Below the pieces are notes generated by a model, which had not been told where the DNA came from, did no database searches, and saw only the letters and a list, made by a program, of their open reading frames with translations. Shown in pieces: positions 10,006-19,974 of a stretch of 64,000 nucleotides of DNA. Both the position numbers and the translations under genes were made by a program. This DNA comes from Liquorilactobacillus nagelii DSM 13675 (GTDB lineage Bacteria > Bacillota > Bacilli > Lactobacillales > Lactobacillaceae), in assembly GCF_019444005.1 (NCBI RefSeq), contig NZ_CP049304.1:1302001-1366000 (forward strand), written 5' to 3'. How positions within the stretch are numbered: position 1 is the first letter of the stretch; each line of letters begins with the position of its first letter.

Positions 10006-10958
10006 TGATAAGTCACCCGCTTTTCTAAAATTTTGAACTGCAAAAAGGTAAACAGAGCAATAATAATTGCGAGAATGACCGATTCAGTGCTAGCTAAGCC
10101 ATAATTTCCATTTAAAAATGCGTCCTGATAAATGCGATAAACCAATAAATTAGTTGCATTGTTTGGTCCTCCAGCAGTCATCAAATCAATCAAGCCAAAG
10201 CTTTTAAACGACTCAATCAACGTAATAATTGATACGAAGAAGACAGTTGGTGAAATCATTGGTAAGGTAATATGGAAAAATTGATAGGTTTTGCTGACTC
10301 CCTCAATTTGAGCAGCTTCATACAAATTAACTGGGACTGTTTGTAAAGCACCAAAAAGAATTAAAAAAGTAAAGCCTAGGTTCATCCAAACAGTACTAAT
10401 AACAATTGCGGTCATTGCCCAGCCTGGTTGAGTCAACCAATTAATAACTGGTAAGTTAAGTGCACTGGCAATCTGATCCAACAGACCAATTGATGGGTTA
10501 AACATGAACAACCAAAAAATTGCGGCAACCGAAACCGAAACTCCCATGGTTCCAGAAAAAACGGTGCGAAAAAAACTGCTGCCTTTAACTTTAAAAGAAG
10601 CTGCCTGTGCTAGCAGCAACCCCAAAATTAAGGTTAAAACTGAAACAGCAATCACATAAATAAAGGTTGCTTGTAAGCTAGCTAGATATGAACTTGACGT
10701 TAAGAGACTCAAGTAGTTTTGTAAGCCAACGAAAACGGTTGGCTTGCCTAAATTATTTGTTAAAAACAAACTTAAGTATAATGTCCGCAACATTGGATAA
10801 AAAACAAAAATTGCGAGGACAAGTAATGAAGGTCCTAAAAACCAAATTGCATGAAATCTATCACGGGCATTAATATCATAACTGGCTGTCTTTAGGCTGC
10901 TTAAATCATGTGGTAATTGTTTAAGCTTGTTGGAATTGTTGTTGGTTGCTTGCTCCAA
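10002..10958 (-). CDS. ugpA: UgpA-like ABC importer permease
   Basis: Partner permease of UgpE with about six membrane segments and an EAA loop (VNLYEAAQIEGVSKTYQFFHITLP). I chose the TTG at 10958, which has a strong AAGGAGGGG site (10965-10973) 6 bases upstream. A longer frame from ATG 11003 has no ribosome binding site and would overlap ugpC by 83 bases. The chosen start gives 318 residues and a 38-base overlap with ugpC. The start choice is probable rather than certain. Confidence 0.87.
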   Translation of the reverse strand: MEQATNNNSNKLKQLPHDLSSLKTASYDINARDRFHAIWFLGPSLLVLAIFVFYPMLRTLYLSLFLTNNLGKPTVFVGLQNYLSLLTSSSYLASLQATFIYVIAVSVLTLILGLLLAQAASFKVKGSSFFRTVFSGTMGVSVSVAAIFWLFMFNPSIGLLDQIASALNLPVINWLTQPGWAMTAIVISTVWMNLGFTFLILFGALQTVPVNLYEAAQIEGVSKTYQFFHITLPMISPTVFFVSIITLIESFKSFGLIDLMTAGGPNNATNLLVYRIYQDAFLNGNYGLASTESVILAIIIALFTFLQFKILEKRVTYQ

Positions 10959-12027
10959 ACTGTTCCCCTCCTTCCGCAAATAAAACGGCTTGTTGTTTGT
11001 CATTGAAAATAATAAAATTTTGTCTGGCGGTTACTAGCAGCCTTTGATTAAGACCCACATCTAATTTTCCGTCCACCGTAATTCGTACCAATTGATCATT
11101 ATCTAATTGAGCATGAATTACTGATTGAGTTCCTAGATATTCTAAATTGCGTAAGGCAGCATTGGTCGTTGGACTAGTAAAATCAGCTTGCAAATCATTC
11201 GGCCGAATTCCTAAATAATAATTTCCAGCGGGTAAATTATCTTTCAAAGCTACTTTCAAATATTCATCAACTATTAGATCAGCTGCAACCGCATGTTGGA
11301 CTGATAATAAATTAATCCGCGGAGTACCAAAGAAACCAGCTACAAAAGTATTTTGCGGTCGTTGATAAATTTCAGTTGGTGTCCCAATTTGTTGAACTTG
11401 CTGATCATTCAAAACCATAATTCGATCCGCCATCGTCATTGCTTCAATCTGATCATGAGTGACGTAAATTAAAGTTAACCCCAAACGCTGCTGCAATTCA
11501 CGAATTTCTGAGCGCATCTTGCCTCTTAATTGAGCGTCTAAATTTGATAACGGTTCATCCATTAAACAAATCTTGGCATCACTGGCAATTGCCCGGGCCA
11601 AAGCTACTCGCTGCCGTTGCCCACCGGACAGTTCTCGGGGTTTACGTTCAGCAAATTCGCTTAAGTTTACCAACTTCAAAGCCTCAGAAACTCGTCTTTC
11701 GATTTTAATTGGGTTTAATTTTCTAGCCTTCAAACCAAAAGCAACATTATCACGAACATTTAAAAAAGGAAAAAGCGCATAATTTTGGAAAACCATTGTT
11801 AATTTTCGCTGCTGCGGTGGCAGTTGATTAGCAACTTGTTGATCAATTTTCAAAACCCCTGCTGAGATTGGAATTAAGCCGGCAATCATCCGCAATAACG
11901 TACTTTTACCACAACCAGAAGGACCTACAATTGCGAAAAATTCACCAGTTTGAATTTGCACCGAAACATCTCGCAAAATCAAATTATCGGCATAACTCTT
12001 AGTAATTTCTTGTAATTCAATCGACAT
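10921..12027 (-). CDS. ugpC: UgpC/MalK-like ABC importer ATPase
   Basis: Energises the UgpAE permease. The Walker A motif GPSGCGKST (residues 34-42), signature LSGGQRQRVALARA, Walker B CLMDEPLSNLDA and switch histidine (IYVTHDQIEA) are all present. A C-terminal OB-fold regulatory domain follows from about residue 235, as in MalK. Length 368 is normal. It is first in the ugpC-A-E-B run, with AAAGGAG upstream. Confidence 0.9.
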   Translation of the reverse strand: MSIELQEITKSYADNLILRDVSVQIQTGEFFAIVGPSGCGKSTLLRMIAGLIPISAGVLKIDQQVANQLPPQQRKLTMVFQNYALFPFLNVRDNVAFGLKARKLNPIKIERRVSEALKLVNLSEFAERKPRELSGGQRQRVALARAIASDAKICLMDEPLSNLDAQLRGKMRSEIRELQQRLGLTLIYVTHDQIEAMTMADRIMVLNDQQVQQIGTPTEIYQRPQNTFVAGFFGTPRINLLSVQHAVAADLIVDEYLKVALKDNLPAGNYYLGIRPNDLQADFTSPTTNAALRNLEYLGTQSVIHAQLDNDQLVRITVDGKLDVGLNQRLLVTARQNFIIFNDKQQAVLFAEGGEQFGASNQQQFQQA

Positions 12028-12056
12028 TTGACCACTCCTTTTTTTAAGACAGTTCT

Positions 12057-12086
12057 AGTATAGAAAAGTAATGTAAGAAACTAATC
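12057..12086 (-). promoter_or_regulatory. Probable ugpC promoter
   Basis: On the minus strand a perfect TATACT -10 hexamer lies at 12057-12062, some 30 bases before ugpC. The -35 (TTAGTT-like, near 12079-12084) is weak, which would fit an activated promoter. I see no clear operator. Confidence 0.45.
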
Positions 12087-12155
12087 TTAATTAAGTAAGG
12101 TTTGTGTAACGATTCAATATTCTTTAAATTAGCTAAACGAACAATTTTAGGGCAC

Positions 12156-12181
12156 AAAAAAACAGAGATTCCCATCTCTGT
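12156..12181 (-). terminator. Terminator of the zinc-binding lipoprotein gene
   Basis: ACAGAGAT (12162-12169) and ATCTCTGT (12174-12181) form an 8-bp stem with a 4-base loop. On the minus strand it is followed by a T run (12156-12161). It lies 20 bases past the stop at 12202. Confidence 0.85.
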
Positions 12182-12201
12182 CTGAACGTAATTTTATTTA
12201 A

Positions 12202-13116
12202 TTATTTTTTTGTAGTTTCTTGCTGTTGAATTTTTTCAAGCTGCTGATATTGACTCATCATCCATTGCTTGTAATTTTTACCTTTTGGCATAGTTTCTGT
12301 TACTTGCAAAACCGGAACATTATTTTGCTTCGCTAATTTCACTAAATTACCAACCGTCTTGTCAGTTGCTTGGGTATTTTGCACAAAGAAGGCGATTTTA
12401 TGCTGTTTAATATCATTTTGCATATTTTTGACATCTTTTGGAGCTGGATCAGTACCATCTTCAACTGATTTTGCAAAGCCAGTATTATTTTCTTTATAAC
12501 CTAATTCTTGTAAAGAGTAATCAAAAACCGGTTCGCTGACATCAACTAGTTTATTATCACTATTCTTACTCAACTGTTTAACTTTAGCTGAAAGTGGTGC
12601 TAAAGTTTTATTGAATTTTTCGGCATTCTTTTTAAAATAAGCACTGTTTTTTGGCTGTAATTTGCTAAATTTGGCAGCAAGATAATTAGCTACAGCTGGC
12701 ATTGTCTGTGTTCGATACCACAAATGCGGATTGTCACCAGTCTTTTTATGTAACACATCTTCACCAACTCTGATAACCGTAGCTGAACTATTGTTTTTAG
12801 CTAATTTTGTCATCCAACTATCATAACCAATTCCATTATACAAAATGACATTTGCTGCACTAACATCCTTGGCTACTTTATTAGTTGGCTGATATTCATG
12901 TGGATCGATACTTGGTTCATTAATTACCGAAGTTACAGTTCCTTTGTTACCCAAGACTGCTTTTGCAGCTTCACCATAAAAATCAACCGAAGCCACAACT
13001 TTAATTTTTTTACTGCTGCTGCTCTTTTGACTGCTATTGGAACAACCGGCTAACCCCCCAGCAACAAATAGCAATGATAACATTGACAACAATAAAATCC
13101 ACTTTTTCCTAAACAT
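12202..13116 (-). CDS. Zinc (metal) ABC transporter substrate-binding lipoprotein
   Basis: Cluster A-I metal-binding lipoprotein of the ZnuA/AdcA type, 304 residues. The signal peptide ends in the lipobox LAGC (cysteine about residue 25), followed by a serine/lysine linker. Candidate metal ligands are H in IDPHEYQP, H in GDNPHLWY, and D/E residues near the C-terminus. There is no ATPase or permease gene beside it, so it must use a transporter encoded elsewhere. Zur-like boxes at its promoter point to zinc rather than manganese. Confidence 0.87.
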   Translation of the reverse strand: MFRKKWILLLSMLSLLFVAGGLAGCSNSSQKSSSSKKIKVVASVDFYGEAAKAVLGNKGTVTSVINEPSIDPHEYQPTNKVAKDVSAANVILYNGIGYDSWMTKLAKNNSSATVIRVGEDVLHKKTGDNPHLWYRTQTMPAVANYLAAKFSKLQPKNSAYFKKNAEKFNKTLAPLSAKVKQLSKNSDNKLVDVSEPVFDYSLQELGYKENNTGFAKSVEDGTDPAPKDVKNMQNDIKQHKIAFFVQNTQATDKTVGNLVKLAKQNNVPVLQVTETMPKGKNYKQWMMSQYQQLEKIQQQETTKK

Positions 13117-13140
13117 TTGATCTCTCCTCTACAACAAATA

Positions 13141-13199
13141 GTAATAATTACTGTTTTCAGTATAACAAACTAAATTGGCTTGTAAAGAGTAATAATTAC
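13141..13199 (-). promoter_or_regulatory. Promoter flanked by two Zur-type palindromes
   Basis: The minus-strand promoter has -35 TTTACA (13181-13186), a 16-base spacer and -10 TATACT (13159-13164). Two identical perfect palindromes, GTAATAATTAC, lie at 13141-13151 (transcription start region) and 13189-13199 (just upstream of -35). They match the GTAATNATTAC core of the Firmicutes Zur box. The arrangement suggests repression when zinc is ample. Confidence 0.72.
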
Positions 13200-13234
13200 G
13201 TTTTAACAAATTTTAATTTTTTCTTGCTAAATAG

Positions 13235-14134
13235 TTAGGAATGAAACTTCTTTGTTCGATCAAGTGCTTGAAAAAAAGCAGGTGCCAAAACTAGCATAAT
13301 CCCCGCAATTTCAGCTGCATTTAACGTAACTCCTAAAAAAGCAACCGCCAAAATCGTCGCAGTCAGTGGTTCAAATGAACTTAGCATCCCTGTAATAGCT
13401 GGTTGAAGATATTTCAGGCTATGTAAATAAAACAGATAAGCTAATAAGGTTCCTCCAACTATAACATAGGCAATTGCCGGATAAGCAGTTATACTTAACT
13501 TAATTTTTGTCCGCAACAACAATGGTATAAAAGGCAAACTTCCTAACAACATTGCCCACCCAACAATCAAACCAGTATCATTTCTTTGTAGTAATTTTCG
13601 TGGCAACAAAGTATAAGCTGCTTGACCAGCGGCAGCTCCAAATCCCCAAAAAATTCCGGCCGGACTTAACGTTAAGCTAGTTAAACTTCCACGAGTAACT
13701 AATAAGAAAACTCCAGCAAAAGCTACCATGATACAAAACAAATCACTACGTCGCGGCCAAGTCAGTTGACTAATTGCCAAATAAATAACAATCAGCAATG
13801 GACCAATAAATTGAATCACGGTTGCCGTAGCAGCGTTGCCATAATGAATCGCTTCAAAATAGGCGAGCTGTGACGGAACTACTCCAAAAAAGGCAAAGTA
13901 AAATAGCTGTTGGCGATTTGTTTTACTTTGCCAAACATGACTAACTTTTTGCCGCCGAAAAAGTTTCAGAAAAAGCAATAATAATCCTCCAGAAAATAAG
14001 AGTCGTATACCGGTTAGCCAAACCGGTGTAATTTCGGTTGCACTAAACAAAAATTGTGCCACCGTTCCCGATGCTCCCCACAAAATTCCACTACTAATTG
14101 CATAAAACAGACCTTTTTTCTGATAACTTTCCAT
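13235..14134 (-). CDS. EamA/DMT-family transporter
   Basis: Membrane protein of 299 residues with ten hydrophobic segments in two repeated EamA halves (GILWGASGTVAQFLF and GIFWGFGAAAGQAAY begin the halves). I used the ATG at 14134 because GGGGGAG sits 6 bases upstream; a start 18 bases further up lacks a ribosome binding site. The family exports amino acids or other metabolites, and the substrate here cannot be read from the sequence. Confidence 0.85.
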   Translation of the reverse strand: MESYQKKGLFYAISSGILWGASGTVAQFLFSATEITPVWLTGIRLLFSGGLLLLFLKLFRRQKVSHVWQSKTNRQQLFYFAFFGVVPSQLAYFEAIHYGNAATATVIQFIGPLLIVIYLAISQLTWPRRSDLFCIMVAFAGVFLLVTRGSLTSLTLSPAGIFWGFGAAAGQAAYTLLPRKLLQRNDTGLIVGWAMLLGSLPFIPLLLRTKIKLSITAYPAIAYVIVGGTLLAYLFYLHSLKYLQPAITGMLSSFEPLTATILAVAFLGVTLNAAEIAGIMLVLAPAFFQALDRTKKFHS

Positions 14135-14243
14135 TTTACTCCCCCTATTCAAAAAAGAGCTGCTGCAAAACTAAATTTTTGCGCAGTTCTTAACATTGAC
14201 TATTAGTCAGCCGATCAAGTGACAGCAATTACTCAAATTCCAG

Positions 14244-14873
14244 TTAGTCTCCCGAAACTCCCCACTTTAAAGTTTCAAATTTCTTGCCGTCAAAGGTTTG
14301 CACGATTGTTACACTAGCAGTCGGCACAAGTCCATCTTGCCGAAAATCATCCAACGCAACATTTTGCAAAGACTTAATTAGAGCTGTTAATAACAATCCA
14401 TGACTAACTATCAATAAATTTGTTGTTCGTAGCTGACGTTGATTAGCAAAAAGAATTTTTTTTAGCCCTAATTGTCCGCGACGAACCAACGCAACATAAC
14501 TTTCAGCCCCAATTTTTTCAGCTGGAAAACGTGCCGGGTGTTGAAAGTAATCATTAAAAGCGGCCTCATGCTGATGCTGACTAATTGGCGTGCCATCCCA
14601 CTCTCCCAAATTCATTTCTCGCAGTTGCGGCACAATAATCGGAGTTGTTGCAGGAGTAACTTTATTCTGCGACATGACTAACTCAGCAGTCGTTAATGCT
14701 CGTTTTTGTGGTGAGCTGTAGCAGTTTGCAAACTTCACTTGTTGCAATTGTTTTCCTAAACTCAGAGCAGCCTTTTTCCCATCCGTTGTCAACGGTGAAT
14801 CTGATTGTCCACCATTAAAACAGGCTGTTTGATTAATCTTTGTCAAACCATGCCGCACAAAATACAATTTCAT
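14244..14873 (-). CDS. Histidine phosphatase family protein
   Basis: Cytoplasmic phosphoglycerate-mutase-like phosphatase of 209 residues. The catalytic FVRHGLTKIN motif is at residues 5-14 and the second conserved histidine is in IVSHGLLL near residue 155. The glutamate acid/base is probably in the LREMNLGEWDG segment. Length and motifs fit a phosphatase rather than a glycolytic mutase. The substrate is unknown. Confidence 0.85.
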   Translation of the reverse strand: MKLYFVRHGLTKINQTACFNGGQSDSPLTTDGKKAALSLGKQLQQVKFANCYSSPQKRALTTAELVMSQNKVTPATTPIIVPQLREMNLGEWDGTPISQHQHEAAFNDYFQHPARFPAEKIGAESYVALVRRGQLGLKKILFANQRQLRTTNLLIVSHGLLLTALIKSLQNVALDDFRQDGLVPTASVTIVQTFDGKKFETLKWGVSGD

Positions 14874-14927
14874 TTTTTCAGCCTCTTACTATAACTTTCA
14901 TAATTTAACTCTAGGGTCGTTTATATT

Positions 14928-16133
14928 TTATACCTTTTTGTTTTTTGAGGAAAACTTTTTATAACCAGCTGAACTTTGTCTCAAGCGGGTTAATACTAGG
15001 TTAACCAACAGTGCCAAAGCCGCAAAGAAAGCTCCTCCAGGACCAATTCCAACTAAACCTGTATGCAAATAAAGCAAACTTCCAACAGCTGAGCCAATGG
15101 CAATTCCCAAATTAGCAAAAATCGAGTTAAACGACGATGCTAACACCATAGATTGTGGGAAATTTTTTTCAGCTACTTCTAAGAAAAATAATTGCGTTGG
15201 TGAATTAACCAGGTACATCGTTAAACCCAAAAACATAATAACTGGCACGGCGCTCCAACGACTTCCAAGCACCACCGGTAAAGTTACCAATAAAATAGTT
15301 TGGAGTAAAAAAACAACGGTTAATTTACTAAGACCATTCTCATCAGCCATTCGGCCGCTATATAAATTACCCAATAAAGACATAAATCCATAGCCAAATA
15401 ATAAAACTGCAATTGTATTGCTGTGAAATTTCAAAGCTTGCGCAAACAGCGGTTGTAAATATGTGTAGAACACATAAATCCCAGCTAAATTGAACATTGG
15501 TAACAGTACGCCCAATCGGATGCGCCGATCACCAAAAATTGCCAACTGACTGAAAAAGTTGCGAGTTTGTTGCTGTCTTAATCCAGCAGGTAAACATTTC
15601 ATCGCTAAAATTAACGTCACAACTCCTAACAAACTAATCAGCCAAAAAACATTTCGCCAACTAGTATAACTGCTAATCCAAGTACCTACTGGAACACCAA
15701 AAACGGCCGCAATACTAAAGCCCGAAAAAATCCAAGCAATCAAACCAGCTCTTTTCTCCATCGGTGCCAAAAATGATCCAAAAGTAATCGCTAAGGACAC
15801 AATTGCTCCGGAAACCACTGCTGTCAGCATTCGTGAAATAGCTAAAACAATATAATTACCAGCAAGAGCGGTTAATAAATTACCAGCAATAAAAATCGTC
15901 ACTAACAGTACCAGACTCCAATATAAACGATGCTTGCCAATCAACAAGCTAATTAGTGGTGTGGCAATCGCATAAACTGCAGCAAAAAGAGTCACTAATA
16001 GTCCGACCGCGGCAACCGAAACCGAAAATTGTTGTGCAACATCATTAATAATTCCGACAATAATAAATTCACTGAAGCCTAAAATAAATGATAACGAAAC
16101 TAAAACAAAGCTTTGAAATCTAAGTGTTTTCAA
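14928..16133 (-). CDS. MFS transporter (DHA1/AraJ-like)
   Basis: Twelve-helix major facilitator of 401 residues. The cytoplasmic loop 2-3 motif region (LIGKHRLYWS) is diverged, and the central loop has the RMADENG pattern. The start is TTG at 16133 with AGGGG upstream. It resembles drug/sugar efflux proteins, and the substrate is not predictable. Confidence 0.85.
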   Translation of the reverse strand: MKTLRFQSFVLVSLSFILGFSEFIIVGIINDVAQQFSVSVAAVGLLVTLFAAVYAIATPLISLLIGKHRLYWSLVLLVTIFIAGNLLTALAGNYIVLAISRMLTAVVSGAIVSLAITFGSFLAPMEKRAGLIAWIFSGFSIAAVFGVPVGTWISSYTSWRNVFWLISLLGVVTLILAMKCLPAGLRQQQTRNFFSQLAIFGDRRIRLGVLLPMFNLAGIYVFYTYLQPLFAQALKFHSNTIAVLLFGYGFMSLLGNLYSGRMADENGLSKLTVVFLLQTILLVTLPVVLGSRWSAVPVIMFLGLTMYLVNSPTQLFFLEVAEKNFPQSMVLASSFNSIFANLGIAIGSAVGSLLYLHTGLVGIGPGGAFFAALALLVNLVLTRLRQSSAGYKKFSSKNKKV

Positions 16134-16207
16134 CTTAATACCCCTAATTTTCTAAAAATTAACAACATTTTTTATCGTACACAAATTACTTACAAATTAC
16201 CAGTGGT

Positions 16208-17095
16208 TTATTCTTGCTGAGCCTTTGAGGTTAAAATTTTAATTAATTTTTGTTGAATTTCGCCTAGATGATAATTTTTACGATAAGCCAGCGAGATTAA
16301 GAAATGCGGCTGTTGCGGATCAACCAAGGCCAATGAAACTAATTCTTCATTAGCTGGAACTGCAATTTCAGTTAAAAAAGCGATCCCAATATTTTCTTTA
16401 ACCATGGCTTTTAAAACATGGACATCACTAGTTTGATAAACCACATTTGGTTGAAAGTCATGTTGGCGACAAAGACGTTTAAACGCCGTGTTATGAATAA
16501 AGCCCTCATTTAAAACAATAAATGATTCCTTTTTTAAATCCTTAAAAGCAATTTTTGGCTGTTGGGCTAAATGATGTTTAGGACTGACAATAATTTTAAA
16601 ATCATAACTTTTAAACACTTGCGCCATAATTTGGTGTTGTTCAATAGGTTGCATCGAAGCTATTAGAGCTAAATCTAAAGAACCTTTTATTAGCAACTGC
16701 AACATATCTTTTGACCCGGTTTCAAAGGTTTCAAGGTTTTTCATCAATCCTTGACGTAATAAAGCAGGAGTTACCGCTGGAAAATAATAGGTGCCAATAA
16801 TTGGTGGTAAACCAAACAAAATCTTCGTGCTATTAATTCTTTGCAATTCTTTTTGAGCAGTCGCCATTTCATTTAACACCTGCTGAATATGTTCATCCAG
16901 TTGATAGCCACTAGCAGTTACCTGTAATTCATGATGGGATTGATCGCGGATAAAAAGTCGGCTGCCAAACTTTTTTTCAATTCGTTTAATCGCCAATGTA
17001 ATTGTTGGTTGGCTAACTGAAAAATGTGCTGCAACTTTTGAAAAATTTTTATCTTTTATAAGCTGATGAAAATATTTTAAGTCTTTAATATTCAT
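16208..17095 (-). CDS. mleR: LysR-family regulator of the malolactic genes
   Basis: A 295-residue LysR protein. The winged helix-turn-helix is at residues 3-60 (FSKVAAHFSVSQPTITLAIKRIEKKFGSRLFIRD), followed by a ligand-binding domain starting FGLPPIIGTYYFP. It is divergent from mleS, the standard LysR arrangement, with GGAGG before ATG 17095. Known MleR proteins activate the malolactic operon in response to malate. It is clearly paralogous to the LysR gene at 34912. Confidence 0.88.
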   Translation of the reverse strand: MNIKDLKYFHQLIKDKNFSKVAAHFSVSQPTITLAIKRIEKKFGSRLFIRDQSHHELQVTASGYQLDEHIQQVLNEMATAQKELQRINSTKILFGLPPIIGTYYFPAVTPALLRQGLMKNLETFETGSKDMLQLLIKGSLDLALIASMQPIEQHQIMAQVFKSYDFKIIVSPKHHLAQQPKIAFKDLKKESFIVLNEGFIHNTAFKRLCRQHDFQPNVVYQTSDVHVLKAMVKENIGIAFLTEIAVPANEELVSLALVDPQQPHFLISLAYRKNYHLGEIQQKLIKILTSKAQQE

Positions 17096-17242
17096 GAGTA
17101 CCTCCGTTATAAGGAATCATTCTATCATATAAATTTTATTAATGGCAAAGTTAATTTTTGACTATAGATTTTTTTCTATGATATACCTACCCCATAGCCA
17201 AAAACAACTCTTTGAAAAGTTATAAACCTTAGGAGGAATTTC
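17096..17242. promoter_or_regulatory. mleR-mleS divergent control region
   Basis: This 147-base AT-rich gap must hold both promoters and the MleR site. A candidate site is ATAGA-N6-TCTAT at 17164-17179, a dyad of the T-N11-A kind used by LysR proteins. No strong -35/-10 pair stands out, in line with an activator-dependent promoter. Confidence 0.4.
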
Positions 17243-18868
17243 ATGAATAATGCACAAGCAATTTTAAAAAACCCTTTTATTAATAAAGGCACTGCTTTTA
17301 GTCTGGCAGAAAGAAAGCAATTAAACCTAACCGGTGCTTTGCCCGCAGTTGTCCAAACTATTGAAGAACAAGCCCAGCAAGCTTACGGTCAATTTCAAAG
17401 TAAAGAAAAGCCGCTGGAAAAAAGAATTTTTCTGATGAATCTTTTTAACACCAACCGGACACTTTTCTATTACCTAATGGGACAACATATTGTCGAATTT
17501 ATGCCCATTGTCTATGATCCAGTCGTCGCAGAGTCAATTGAACAATATAATGAATTGTTCATTCAGCCACAAGAAGCTGCTTTCGTTTCAATTGATGAAC
17601 CAAACAATGTTGAAGCTGCTTTGAGAAATGCTGCCAGTGGTCATGATATTCGCTTAGTTGTAGTAACCGATGCTGAAGGAATCCTTGGAATGGGCGATTG
17701 GGGAGTCAATGGAGTTGACATTGCGATTGGCAAATTGATGGTTTACACCGCGGCTGCTGGAGTTGATCCATCACAGGTTCTACCGGTATCAATCGATGCT
17801 GGAACTAATAATCAAGCCTTATTAACTGATCCATTGTATTTGGGAAATCGTCATGAACGAATCTATGGTGAACGTTACTATCAACTAATCGATAAATTTG
17901 TCACTGCCGTTGAAAAACTCTTTCCGGAAAGTTTATTGCACTTCGAAGACTTTGGTCGGTCAAATGCCGCTAATATTTTAGAAAAATATCAAGACAAAAT
18001 TTTGACTTTCAATGATGATATTCAAGGCACTGGGATTGTTGTTTTAGCTGGTGTGTTAGGTGCAATGAATATCTCGAAAGAAAGAATTACCGACCAGCGC
18101 TTTTTAACATTTGGTGCGGGAACGGCCGGCGTTGGAATTGCTCAACAGTTAATGGATGAATTAATTCGTCAAGGTTTGAGCGCTAGTGAAGCTCGCAAAC
18201 ATTTTTACTTAGTTGACCAACAAGGTTTGCTTTTTGAAGATACTCCTGATTTGACACCTGGGCAAAAACTTTTTGTCCGTTCACGAAATGAATTTGCTAA
18301 CAGTGAACAATTAACGAATTTAGCGAATGTCGTTAAAGCTGTGCATCCAACCGTGATGATTGGAACTTCAACCCAGCCAGGGGCATTTACCGAAGAAATT
18401 ATTAAAGAAATGGCTGCTCATACTGAACGTCCGGTCATTTTCCCACTTTCAAATCCAACTCGTTTAGCTGAAGCTACAGCTGAAGAATTAATCAAATGGA
18501 CAAAAGGAAAAGCTTTAGTCGCTACCGGAATTCCAGCTGCTGATGTCGAATATAATGGTGTTACTTATCAAATTGGTCAAGCAAACAATGCTTTGATGTA
18601 TCCCGGAGTTGGTTTTGGTGCAATTGCGGCAACTGGAAAAGTAATCAATGGCGAAACTTTATCAGCTGCTAGTCACGCTTTAGGTGGAATTGTTGATGCT
18701 ACATTGCCAGGAGCTGCTGTTTTGCCGCCAGTAGCTAAATTACAAGCATTTTCACAAACAATTGCTGAAGTTGTAGCTCAAAGTATTATTGATCAAGGTT
18801 TAAGCAAAGAAAAGCTGACTGATGCTAAAACAGCGATTGCTCAAACAAAATGGGAAGCAAAATATTAA
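17243..18868 (+). CDS. mleS: Malolactic enzyme
   Basis: Converts L-malate directly to L-lactate and CO2 with NAD+ and Mn2+ as cofactors, driving malolactic fermentation. The 541-residue length and the segments [47 protein letters not shown] and [17 protein letters not shown] match known malolactic enzymes closely. The Rossmann NAD site is around [11 protein letters not shown]. An AGGAGG site precedes the ATG. The malate permease follows directly. A true malic enzyme is the alternative, but the overall match favours malolactic. Confidence 0.95.
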   Translation: MNNAQAILKNPFINKGTAFSLAERKQLNLTGALPAVVQTIEEQAQQAYGQFQSKEKPLEKRIFLMNLFNTNRTLFYYLMGQHIVEFMPIVYDPVVAESIEQYNELFIQPQEAAFVSIDEPNNVEAALRNAASGHDIRLVVVTDAEGILGMGDWGVNGVDIAIGKLMVYTAAAGVDPSQVLPVSIDAGTNNQALLTDPLYLGNRHERIYGERYYQLIDKFVTAVEKLFPESLLHFEDFGRSNAANILEKYQDKILTFNDDIQGTGIVVLAGVLGAMNISKERITDQRFLTFGAGTAGVGIAQQLMDELIRQGLSASEARKHFYLVDQQGLLFEDTPDLTPGQKLFVRSRNEFANSEQLTNLANVVKAVHPTVMIGTSTQPGAFTEEIIKEMAAHTERPVIFPLSNPTRLAEATAEELIKWTKGKALVATGIPAADVEYNGVTYQIGQANNALMYPGVGFGAIAATGKVINGETLSAASHALGGIVDATLPGAAVLPPVAKLQAFSQTIAEVVAQSIIDQGLSKEKLTDAKTAIAQTKWEAKY

Positions 18869-18893
18869 AAAATGTTATCTAAGGGAGAAAAAA

Positions 18894-19862
18894 ATGAGAG
18901 TCTTTTTAACTTCAGTTTCAAGTGTCACAGTTATTGTTTTAATTATGGCACTCGGTTATGTTTTACGAAAAAAGCAATGGTTCTCTGATGATTTTGGTAA
19001 AAATATATCCTCACTGATTACTAAGATTGCTTTACCAGCTTCAATCTTTATGGCTGTCATGAAAAATCTGACACGTGATAAATTACTAAGCTTGTCGACA
19101 GGGCTATTATTTCCGGCATTAGCTGTGGTTATCGGTTATCTAATTGCTTGGATAGCTGTTAAAGTTTTAAAAATTCAACCCGGTCGCCGGGGAATTTTTA
19201 TGAATGCCGTTGTCAATGCTAATACGATATTTATTGGCATGCCCTTAAACAATGCGCTATTTGGTGATAAAGCGACCACTTATTTTTTAATTTATTATAT
19301 AGTTAATACCGTTTCGACTTGGGCCTTCGGAGTTTTCTTGATTTCAAATGATGATCCAACGATTGATAAGAATACCCAAAAGAAACATGAAATTAATTGG
19401 AAAAAGATTTTGCCAATGCCATTAGTCGGGTTTATCGTCGCCATTTTTTGGATGCTCTTGAAACTACCAGTACCTAACTTTGCTGGCGAGACCTTAACTT
19501 ATGTTGGTTCACTAGTCACGCCGCTTTCACTAATCTATATCGGTATTGTGTTGGCAGATGCTGGTTTAAATAACATGAGGCTCGATCGTGATTCCGTCTT
19601 AGCCTTACTGGGTCGGTTTGTCCTTTCACCTGTCATTTTAATTTTCTTGATTAAATTCGGTGCTGGTTTCGGTTTAAATCTTCCGGCCTTAATGCGACAA
19701 ACCTTAGTTGTTCAATCGGCAACTCCCATGTTAGCTGTTTTACCAATTTTGGCTAATGAAGCTCATGGTGATGTCAAATATGCCACTAACATTGTCACTA
19801 TCAGTACTGTTGCCTTTATCTTAGTCGTACCAATTTTAATGGGGATTTTACAATTTATTTAA
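18894..19862 (+). CDS. mleP: AEC-family malate permease
   Basis: Membrane carrier of 322 residues with about ten helices, which takes up malate (and possibly exports lactate). The start at ATG 18894 has AAGGGAG upstream; a longer frame from 18822 overlaps mleS and has no ribosome binding site. Conserved segments FIGMPLNNALFG and VTPLSLIYIGI are shared with the second AEC carrier at 42964. It is 25 bases after mleS. Confidence 0.9.
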   Translation: MRVFLTSVSSVTVIVLIMALGYVLRKKQWFSDDFGKNISSLITKIALPASIFMAVMKNLTRDKLLSLSTGLLFPALAVVIGYLIAWIAVKVLKIQPGRRGIFMNAVVNANTIFIGMPLNNALFGDKATTYFLIYYIVNTVSTWAFGVFLISNDDPTIDKNTQKKHEINWKKILPMPLVGFIVAIFWMLLKLPVPNFAGETLTYVGSLVTPLSLIYIGIVLADAGLNNMRLDRDSVLALLGRFVLSPVILIFLIKFGAGFGLNLPALMRQTLVVQSATPMLAVLPILANEAHGDVKYATNIVTISTVAFILVVPILMGILQFI

Positions 19863-19914
19863 AGTTGCGGAGGGTAACTGCGCCGACCTCTTATTCCTCC
19901 ATACCAGGCGCATT

Positions 19915-19962
19915 AACAAAGAAGAAAGTCTGCGACAAAAGTCGCAGACTTTCTTCTTTGTT
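19915..19962. terminator. Strong bidirectional terminator
   Basis: Two perfect 22-base arms (19915-19936 and 19941-19962) with an AAAA loop. The central part GTCGCAGACTTTC is GC-richer and the ends are A/T-rich. It serves mleSP on the plus strand and the uvrA-like gene on the minus strand. Confidence 0.92.
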
Positions 19963-19974
19963 GTAACATTCAAC

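Noticed and set aside
10959..11003. Longer N-terminus for UgpA from ATG 11003
   Set aside because: No ribosome binding site there. The TTG at 10958 has AAGGAGGGG at proper spacing.
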